Shown: one piece after another, positions 58,460 to 64,000 of the stretch
Layout: every line of letters begins with the position of its first letter
Numbering within the stretch: the stretch's first letter is position 1
From: Klebsiella quasivariicola
GTDB taxonomy: Bacteria; Pseudomonadota; Gammaproteobacteria; Enterobacterales; Enterobacteriaceae
Reading direction: 5' to 3'
Assembly (NCBI RefSeq): GCF_002269255.1
Contig: NZ_CP022823.1
Location: 806,001 to 870,000 of the forward strand
Length of the DNA stretch: 64,000 nucleotides
Translations under genes and position numbers: made by a program
The notes under the pieces: generated by a model
Told to the model about the DNA's origin: nothing
The model's input: the letters and a program-made list of their open reading frames with translations, nothing else
The model's database searches: none

Positions 58460-59926
58460 ATGAAAATGACACGCTTAGAAGCTATCAAAGCATGGGGAAG
58501 AGCAAGCCGTGAAGGTAAGACCATTCCTGACGAGGTCAGAGAAGTTCTGATCAGCACCCAAAATGATAGCCGCAATGATTTCCATGTAGAACCTCCTACA
58601 GCTAAAGTTAGAATTAGCAAAGAGCAAGTAAAAAGGAATATAAATGGTAAGAAACCGTTAATTGCACCTGCTACTATCCGTAGCGTAGGAGGTGCTTTAA
58701 CTCCTGCACAAATGGAAGTCTACAACCAAAAACGCAAGCTAGATAACCAAAAGCGTAAACATAATCCTCAACATTATTCAAATATAATGCTTGAACTTCT
58801 TGCATCTGGATTGTCAAAAAAGCAAGCAACGAAGAAAGCAAAAGCTATTATTCAGGGAGAAACACTAGAGCGACTCAATAACGAGAAAAATAAACCAGCA
58901 GCTAAAGCAACTCTTTCGGCCAAACATAGGACCATTCTTAATGAAGAAAAAATTAAATCTGATCCATGGCATATAGCTAAAGTTAAACAGGACAAAATAA
59001 ATCAAGATAATAATGAACAAAAAAAGATAGAAGCAGCCATTATAAGACGTCCGATTTCATGTATCGAATGCAAGATTGATTTTAAGTCTTTTGGCGGGTT
59101 TGTTGACCATACCAGAGATATTCATCATGCGAGCGTAAGTACACCTAAGTTAATTGTAGAGATTGAAATAGCTATTGCCGCAGCTGATATTATAATAGGG
59201 TCGCCTGAATTACCATCTAATGAATCAGTAGAGGAAGTTGTTTCTATTCCTGTTGCCAAGATGCCAGAATCCTTTAGTGATAAATGGATCAGGTTGTTTA
59301 CAGAAAATGGATATACAGTTGCTATGGTTGATGCTTTCAAACGTGAAGCAACTAAGCAAGGCATGGACGTAAAACAGGTACATGAATTTCTTAGTGTCTG
59401 TAAGCCGTCAAAACATCTAGTAGAATCCCCTGTACGCCCTCTAGAAGTGATTACTCCCCCTGAACAACCCAATTCCATTACAAATCCCGTAGAAGAGCTT
59501 GTAGACTCAGTTGCTAATGATGCTTCTTACGTTTCAGCTCTTTCTGAATCTATTGAGCAAGCGTTGTTCGCTGATCGTATTGTCCGTACCCGTACTAATC
59601 AGAGCGATTTTAAAGAGCGTGTAGCCGCTAACTTTGGTTATCGCTGTGCCATAACGAATAGTGGAGAAGCCCTAGAGGCAGCTCACATTGAGCCAGTAGG
59701 AACAGGAAATAATAATACCTCTAACGGATTATTGATGCTTGCATGTTTGCATCGTCTTTTTGATGCAGGATTAATGGCTATTAATCCTGACTTACTCACC
59801 GTACATTTCAGGCCTGATTGCACATACTTTGCTAAAAGCATGTTGGAAGGTAAAAAAATAAATGATCACTCAGTTCCTTTGAATAAGTCGGGGTTGCTAG
59901 AGCGCTGGCATAGCTTTGATGTATAA
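58460..59926 (+). CDS. Large protein with C2H2-like zinc finger and C-terminal HNH domain; candidate nuclease
   Basis: 488 residues, lower in GC than its neighbours. The N-terminal 190 residues are basic and lysine-rich. A zinc-finger-like CIECKIDFKSFGGFVDHTRD with following HH lies near 195-220. The C-terminal HNH-type domain (about 375-488) has RCAITNSGEALEAAHIEPVG, NNTSNGLLMLACLHRLFDAG. HNH proteins with the AAHI...NGLLL..LH.LFD layout are commonly restriction or phage-defence nucleases. It stands alone between oppositely oriented metabolic genes, with no methylase. Function unproven. Confidence 0.72.
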   Translation: MKMTRLEAIKAWGRASREGKTIPDEVREVLISTQNDSRNDFHVEPPTAKVRISKEQVKRNINGKKPLIAPATIRSVGGALTPAQMEVYNQKRKLDNQKRKHNPQHYSNIMLELLASGLSKKQATKKAKAIIQGETLERLNNEKNKPAAKATLSAKHRTILNEEKIKSDPWHIAKVKQDKINQDNNEQKKIEAAIIRRPISCIECKIDFKSFGGFVDHTRDIHHASVSTPKLIVEIEIAIAAADIIIGSPELPSNESVEEVVSIPVAKMPESFSDKWIRLFTENGYTVAMVDAFKREATKQGMDVKQVHEFLSVCKPSKHLVESPVRPLEVITPPEQPNSITNPVEELVDSVANDASYVSALSESIEQALFADRIVRTRTNQSDFKERVAANFGYRCAITNSGEALEAAHIEPVGTGNNNTSNGLLMLACLHRLFDAGLMAINPDLLTVHFRPDCTYFAKSMLEGKKINDHSVPLNKSGLLERWHSFDV

Positions 59927-60048
59927 GGGCATGACAAAGTGAATTGTAACTATTTCTGTAGTCATTTTTGTGGGAGCAAAAGTGCCAATTTCCACTCATC
60001 GCTTAAGGCCGATCATAACGTTTCCATTTTTTAATGAAAATCGCATTT

Positions 60049-60080
60049 ATATTGAGCCTTCATTAATGAAGGCTCAATAT
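60049..60080. terminator. 32-bp perfect palindrome between convergent genes
   Basis: Perfect inverted repeat centred in CATTAATG, with arms ATATTGAGCCTTCATT (60049-60064) and its complement. It lies between the ends of the HNH gene and the hydrolase gene, so a bidirectional terminator is likely. Confidence 0.65.
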
Positions 60081-60089
60081 TGGCTCTTC

Positions 60090-61154
60090 CTATTGCAGAT
60101 CTTTGTCCTTCAGAAATTTAGTTACTAAATCAGCAATCTGCACATTATTTAAATCAGAGAACGGGAAGTGGGTATTCCCTTTGATTCCCACTTCAGGCAG
60201 ATGCGTCACCGTAACATCCCCGCCATGCTTGTTCACCACGTCACGCCACTCGCGGGCCATCGCCAGACGTACGCGCCAGCTGTCCTGCGCGGGCATGGCG
60301 ACAGGTTTATCCGGTATGTTATCGCCGTAAATAATCAGAATCGGGATTTTGGTCAGTGCCATAAACTGCTCCATTGGCACAGGCTCACCCTTCAGCGTGT
60401 CGAACGCGCTTGGCATAGGGGCTGGGAGTTCTTTTTCAGGGAAGACAAAGCTGCTGCCAGGCTCAAAAGCGACAATGGCTTTGACCTTGTTGTTTTTCAT
60501 CGCCGTGTACCAGCCAGGTCCGCCGCCCTGAGAGTGGGTGAAGAGGATTGCCGGGCCGGATTTATCCACGACGGCTGACATCGCATCAGAGATAACATTG
60601 ATATCAAACGGCCCGGTATTTGGGGTCATCTGACGGAAATACTGATTCAGTGCTTCTTTGTCGTGAGAAAACTGAACACCTTTAAAATACTCTGGCCACA
60701 CGCCAATGCGGAACTGGTTAAACCACATTTGTTCATCCGGTTTAGGCGTAACAGTACCTTCTACAGTCGTGCGCCCGGCGCTGCCCCGACGCGGCTGATC
60801 GACAAGATAAGTTGAGAACCCGCGACGCAGGAAGATGTTCTGGAACCCTTCGCGACCATCCGGGGTACTTTCCCAGGTACGGGAGAACTGACCTGCGCCG
60901 TGCAGCATGACGATAGGGTATTTATGCGGATTCTCCGGGATTTGGTAGAACACTGAGGCATGATCGCCATGATAGGTTTGGCCAGCTGAATCCAGCGGCT
61001 TTTTTGCATCAAATGTTCCTGGTGCGGTGATGATAGTGCCACCAGCAGAAAAGCTTCCTTGTTCCTGAATGACCATCGGCTCGGCATAGACCGACTGAGC
61101 CACCAGGCCGCCCGCCATTACGCAGATGGCCAGCGTTTTTAAGATTGTCTTCAA
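60090..61154 (-). CDS. Exported alpha/beta hydrolase
   Basis: 354 residues with signal peptide (1-24, ending SVYA). The hydrolase fold includes the oxyanion HG in YPIVMLHGAGQFSRTW, a nucleophile elbow THSQGGGPG (Ser in G-x-S-x-G-like THSQGG), a candidate acid in IYGDNIPD and a late His in KGNTHFPFSD. Predicted periplasmic esterase or lactonase-like enzyme; substrate unknown. Last gene of the minus-strand cluster, about 107 bases after the flavodoxin gene. Confidence 0.82.
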   Translation of the reverse strand: MKTILKTLAICVMAGGLVAQSVYAEPMVIQEQGSFSAGGTIITAPGTFDAKKPLDSAGQTYHGDHASVFYQIPENPHKYPIVMLHGAGQFSRTWESTPDGREGFQNIFLRRGFSTYLVDQPRRGSAGRTTVEGTVTPKPDEQMWFNQFRIGVWPEYFKGVQFSHDKEALNQYFRQMTPNTGPFDINVISDAMSAVVDKSGPAILFTHSQGGGPGWYTAMKNNKVKAIVAFEPGSSFVFPEKELPAPMPSAFDTLKGEPVPMEQFMALTKIPILIIYGDNIPDKPVAMPAQDSWRVRLAMAREWRDVVNKHGGDVTVTHLPEVGIKGNTHFPFSDLNNVQIADLVTKFLKDKDLQ

Positions 61155-61261
61155 GATTACATCCTCTGTTATGTTTGCCGCTCAATAATATCTGAGTTGT
61201 CCGCGTTAATTATTTAGCACCCCTGATTGCCCTTATTTGGCAGACTCATGAATGCGGACGA

Positions 61262-61846
61262 TTAACTGCGTATTGTCTCTAACCAACTTGTTACCGTTTC
61301 AGTGGTTCTTCGCTCCTGGTCGCATTCAATGACCAGCGGTTTTTCCCGATGTGCAGTTGGGGCGAGACTGGCAAGGATGTCGTCGCTGTCTCCTTTACCG
61401 TAGCCACCGTGAGTAATGAAGGGGATGATTAACTTGCCCGCAAGGTTGTGGCTGCTGAGAAATGCTTGCACGACAGGCGGTACGCTGGTCCCCCAGATCG
61501 GAAAGCCTAAATACACGGTCTCGTAGCGTGAGAAATCTGCGACGCTATTTTTTAATGCAGGTTTTACGCCTCGCTCACGCTCTTTTTTCGCCTGTTCAAC
61601 GGTCTGAAAATAGTCTCCCGGATAAGGCGTAGCCGGTTCGATTTCAAACAGATCGGTATTCAGGCTGCGGTGAATGACGCCCGCAATCACCCGTGTATTT
61701 CCGCTGCGGGAAAAGTACGCCACCAGAACACGGCTTTTACCCTGCACGTTTGCGGTTCCGGTCGCAGCTGAGGCAAAAGAAACGTTCGCCAGCGTCAGCC
61801 CGGCAAGCGCGGTGATTAACATTCTGCGGTTGGGATCATGCTCCAT
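61262..61846 (-). CDS. Exported flavodoxin-like protein
   Basis: 194 residues. The N terminus DPNRRMLITALAGLTL looks like a Tat-type signal with RR; the mature part is a flavodoxin with FMN loop AYFSRSGNTRVIAG and GFPIWGTSVPPVVQAFL. It groups with cupin and CMD-like genes that recur together in Enterobacterales. Probably a periplasmic flavin redox carrier. Nine bases after the CMD-like gene. Confidence 0.82.
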   Translation of the reverse strand: MEHDPNRRMLITALAGLTLANVSFASAATGTANVQGKSRVLVAYFSRSGNTRVIAGVIHRSLNTDLFEIEPATPYPGDYFQTVEQAKKERERGVKPALKNSVADFSRYETVYLGFPIWGTSVPPVVQAFLSSHNLAGKLIIPFITHGGYGKGDSDDILASLAPTAHREKPLVIECDQERRTTETVTSWLETIRS

Positions 61847-61855
61847 AACCCACTC

Positions 61856-62617
61856 CTAATTGTTTGCGAGCGCCTGCTGCAGCGCCTTTTCAGCTCGCGT
61901 TGCTGCATCACTTTCGCCATGTTCACGCAGAACCTGTGCCAGCTGGCGCAGCTGCGACGCCGTCAGGCCGACCCGCATGCTTGCTCGCGTATGCGACAGC
62001 AGTTGTGATTCGACGCCCGGCGTGGCCGCTAATGCGCCAACCGTTGCCAGCTCGCGGCTTTGCCAGTCGAGGTTATCACGGGCGAAAATGTCGCCGAAAA
62101 GGTGCGTTTGCAGGAACTGGTTAATCACCGGGGCAAAATCAAACAGTGGGCCCTGGACGGGAGCGCCTGAGATTTTTGTCTGGTTTGCGGTACCGACACG
62201 GCGAAGCTCACCCCCGACAGGGATCGGGGCAATCGGTTCTTTACCCTCAACGTCTTTGATACCACGTTGTTTACGTGCTTCGACGACCTTCATCAGTTCA
62301 CTAAGCGCATTCAGGCTACGGGGGAAGCCCGTATAGGCATAAAGCTGGACGAGAATCTCTTTGGTTTCGTTTATCGTGAGCCCTGCGTCAAGACCCTGAT
62401 TCAGGGCTGCATTCAGCTTATCCATCTGACTGCTGGCCATCGATGCGGCAATCAACGGGATGGCCTGCTGGCGGGCTGACAGCGTATCTGAAACCGTTTG
62501 TTCGCGGTTCATTTCTGAGGCTCCTTTATTGACGGGCGCAGCATGTACCGCGAGACCAAAACCAAAGGTCAGCAATACCGCTGCCGCTAATGCTTTAATG
62601 GGCGTGGTATTGTTCAT
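61856..62617 (-). CDS. Exported carboxymuconolactone decarboxylase-like (CMD/AhpD) protein
   Basis: 253 residues: signal peptide (1-26, ending AVHA), then two CMD-like helical repeats (LNQGLDAGLTINETKEILVQ, AYTGFPRSLNALSELMKV, and LATVGALAATPGVESQLLSH). No CxxC as in AhpD peroxidase reductases is seen, so the redox function is uncertain. Its start overlaps the cupin gene by 23 bases. Confidence 0.8.
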   Translation of the reverse strand: MNNTTPIKALAAAVLLTFGFGLAVHAAPVNKGASEMNREQTVSDTLSARQQAIPLIAASMASSQMDKLNAALNQGLDAGLTINETKEILVQLYAYTGFPRSLNALSELMKVVEARKQRGIKDVEGKEPIAPIPVGGELRRVGTANQTKISGAPVQGPLFDFAPVINQFLQTHLFGDIFARDNLDWQSRELATVGALAATPGVESQLLSHTRASMRVGLTASQLRQLAQVLREHGESDAATRAEKALQQALANN

Positions 62618-63074
62618 CTGTCACTTTCTCCATCCAGTTAACGCTTTTGCCATCCACAATCCCGGTTATCGCCAGATGCGTCATCGCGCTGCCGGGTGCC
62701 GCCCCGTGCCAGTGTTTGACGCCCGCCGGGCAAGAGATAACGTCACCGGCGCGGATAACCTGCACCGGCTGGCCTTCTTGTTGGGTGAGCCCAACACCCG
62801 AGGTCACAATCAGCCGCTGACCTGCCGGATGCGTATGCCAGGCGGAACGAGCGCCGGGTTCAAACGTGACATAAGCCCCGGAAACAGGGATGTCGTTATC
62901 CGGTTTGAAGAGAGGATCAACCCTGACGTGACCGGTAAAGTTCTCGGCTGGCCCGTACAACGTGTTCTGACTTCCTGCGGGGGCGATATGGACAGCAGGA
63001 TTTTGCTCCGCTGCCCAGGATGAAAATGTGAAGAGGGGCAGTAATAGCCCGAGGTAACATAAATGTCCGATCAT
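62595..63074 (-). CDS. Exported cupin-domain protein
   Basis: 159 residues with signal peptide (1-21, ending SWAA) and one cupin barrel. Motif 1 is HTHPAGQRLIVTSG and motif 2 GDVISCPAGVKHWHGAAP, giving the His/Glu-type metal site (two His, Gln, His). Start ATG 63074 provides the signal peptide; an earlier start would overlap the kinase gene. First gene of cupin-CMD-flavodoxin-hydrolase. Likely periplasmic; reaction unknown. Confidence 0.83.
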   Translation of the reverse strand: MIGHLCYLGLLLPLFTFSSWAAEQNPAVHIAPAGSQNTLYGPAENFTGHVRVDPLFKPDNDIPVSGAYVTFEPGARSAWHTHPAGQRLIVTSGVGLTQQEGQPVQVIRAGDVISCPAGVKHWHGAAPGSAMTHLAITGIVDGKSVNWMEKVTDEQYHAH

Positions 63075-63138
63075 GCAAAGCGTCCTTATCAATGAAGAGG
63101 GGATTGCCTGCGATGATTTTATCGAGGGGGTAATGACG

Positions 63139-64000
63139 TCAGGCTGACGCCCCCCTGACAATTCTGTCAGTTAACCCTGGCCCCGGCTCAGTGCCGGTTT
63201 GAGCATTGCCCGCCGCTTTATCCGCTTGTACCGCAAAGGTGAGGCCAAATGTATTGATGCCATCTTCACTACGGGCAAATACATCTCCCCGGTGCATAAT
63301 GGCGACGGCACGCACGATCGACAGGCCCAGTCCATGATGGGTATCACTCCTGGCCCGGGAGGTGTCGACGCGATAAAAGCGCTCGAAAAGCCGGTGTAAG
63401 TGCTCTGGCGCTATAGGCTCGCCCGGGTTTGAAACTTCAACCCAGGCTTGATTGTTTTTTTCGCTTAACCGCACCGTAACCGTGCTGTTGGATGGTGAAT
63501 GTCTTGCGCTATTTTCCAGTAAATTAGCCAGTGAGCGGTGGAACAGTCGTCGGTCGATGTGCGCGGTGACGTCGCCCTCCACATCCAGAGAAAGCTGTTT
63601 TTCAGCAAAAGAGGGTTCAACGTACTCCGCTGTTTTCAGGGTTTCTTCCCGCAGGGAAACCTGCGTAAGCTGGGAAGCATGCTCACCCGCATGAGCATGG
63701 GACAGGAACAGCATGTCGTTAACTATCGACGTCATGCGTTCAAGTTCTTCCAGATTGGAACCCAATAACTCTTCCAGTTCATCCTGTGAACGTCGGCGTG
63801 AGAGACCCAGCTGCGTCTGGCCGATCAGATTAGTTAGCGGAGTCCGGAGCTCATGCGCAACATCGGCATTAAAGCTTTCGAGCTGCCTCCAGGCGACCTC
63901 TTGCCGTTCCAGCACGCCATTAAAAGATGATGCTAATTGCTGTAATTCGTCAGGTAATGCTTCGGTATTCAGGCGCTGACCATGGTCCCCGGGAGCGAGA
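63139..64000 (-). CDS. Sensor histidine kinase (CusS/heavy-metal sensor type), 5' part beyond the window
   Basis: About 287 C-terminal residues, open to the window edge. The end of a HAMP linker (LNTEALPDELQQLASSFNGVL) leads to an H-box FNADVAHELRTPLTNLIG, then N-box LANLLENSARHSP, G1 and G2 boxes (DTHHGLGLSIVRAVAIMH). The short kinase core and H-box are of the CusS/PcoS group. The response regulator gene is expected upstream, outside the window. It may control the cupin cluster, which starts 64 bases after its stop. Confidence 0.9.
   Translation of the reverse strand, partial: LAPGDHGQRLNTEALPDELQQLASSFNGVLERQEVAWRQLESFNADVAHELRTPLTNLIGQTQLGLSRRRSQDELEELLGSNLEELERMTSIVNDMLFLSHAHAGEHASQLTQVSLREETLKTAEYVEPSFAEKQLSLDVEGDVTAHIDRRLFHRSLANLLENSARHSPSNSTVTVRLSEKNNQAWVEVSNPGEPIAPEHLHRLFERFYRVDTSRARSDTHHGLGLSIVRAVAIMHRGDVFARSEDGINTFGLTFAVQADKAAGNAQTGTEPGPGLTDRIVRGASA

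Overview
The window looks like a chromosomal segment of a Klebsiella/Raoultella-type member of the Enterobacterales. The left 27 kb keeps the E. coli gene order (gcvTHP-ygfF, bglA, yqfB, trhA, ygfZ | sdhE-ygfX, fldB | xerD-dsbC-recJ-prfB-lysS | idi, ygeR, glyU). It also carries genes E. coli K-12 lacks: the copper/redox operon scsABCD and an AroY/LpdC-like hydroxybenzoate decarboxylase pair. REP-type palindromes and an ERIC element lie between genes, and yqfA/trhA is followed by a seven-copy 52-bp REP-like tandem array.

The most unusual part is 26871-34662. A 7.8-kb element is integrated in the 3' end of the tRNA-Gly(CCC) gene glyU, bounded by 17-bp direct repeats, with paired 12-bp-spaced integrase arm sites near each end. 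It encodes a tyrosine integrase, a coupled zinc-ribbon/DUF4145 protein, a Rha/antirepressor-like gene (now split by a 1207-bp IS3-family element with an AACT duplication), two small unknown proteins, an HK97-fold-type capsid candidate and a 21-residue membrane peptide. Between integrase and capsid are four promoters for single-subunit phage RNA polymerases. One is identical to the T7 consensus, two are of the Klebsiella phage K11 class and one has an unassigned specificity. CTTAAAG motifs like those at T7 genome ends follow, and a T7 Tphi-like terminator follows the capsid gene. No RNA polymerase, terminase, portal or tail genes are present. I infer a satellite (or strongly reduced relative) of T7-like phages whose capsid operon is switched on by the polymerase of an infecting virulent phage.

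Directly beyond it a second element starts (34.66-38.2 kb). It has a P4-type integrase followed by two low-GC genes carrying HEPN-like RNxxxH motifs: a DUF3644 gene broken by two homopolymer frameshifts, and an intact neighbour. Its right attachment site was not found.

From 38.4 kb come a DUF1471 protein, an NmrA-like/LysR divergent pair and a 15.6-kb sugar block (40.65-56.27 kb). The block holds two paralogous fructose-type PTS systems, each with an HPr-EI-EIIA fusion, EIIB and EIIC, plus transaldolase, a GatZ/KbaZ-like protein, HAD phosphatase, transketolase, a PHP phosphatase and an AraC regulator. Together they suggest uptake of an unknown sugar or polyol that is fed into the pentose phosphate pathway. 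Both PTS promoters share a CRP-like site and a repeated AAAGTGAC motif. The block is flanked by twin GGGTCCG/CGGACCC hairpins.

The right end holds two aldo/keto reductases, a lone low-GC zinc-finger/HNH protein, and a minus-strand cluster of exported or redox proteins (alpha/beta hydrolase, flavodoxin, carboxymuconolactone decarboxylase-like, cupin), followed by a sensor histidine kinase cut by the window edge.
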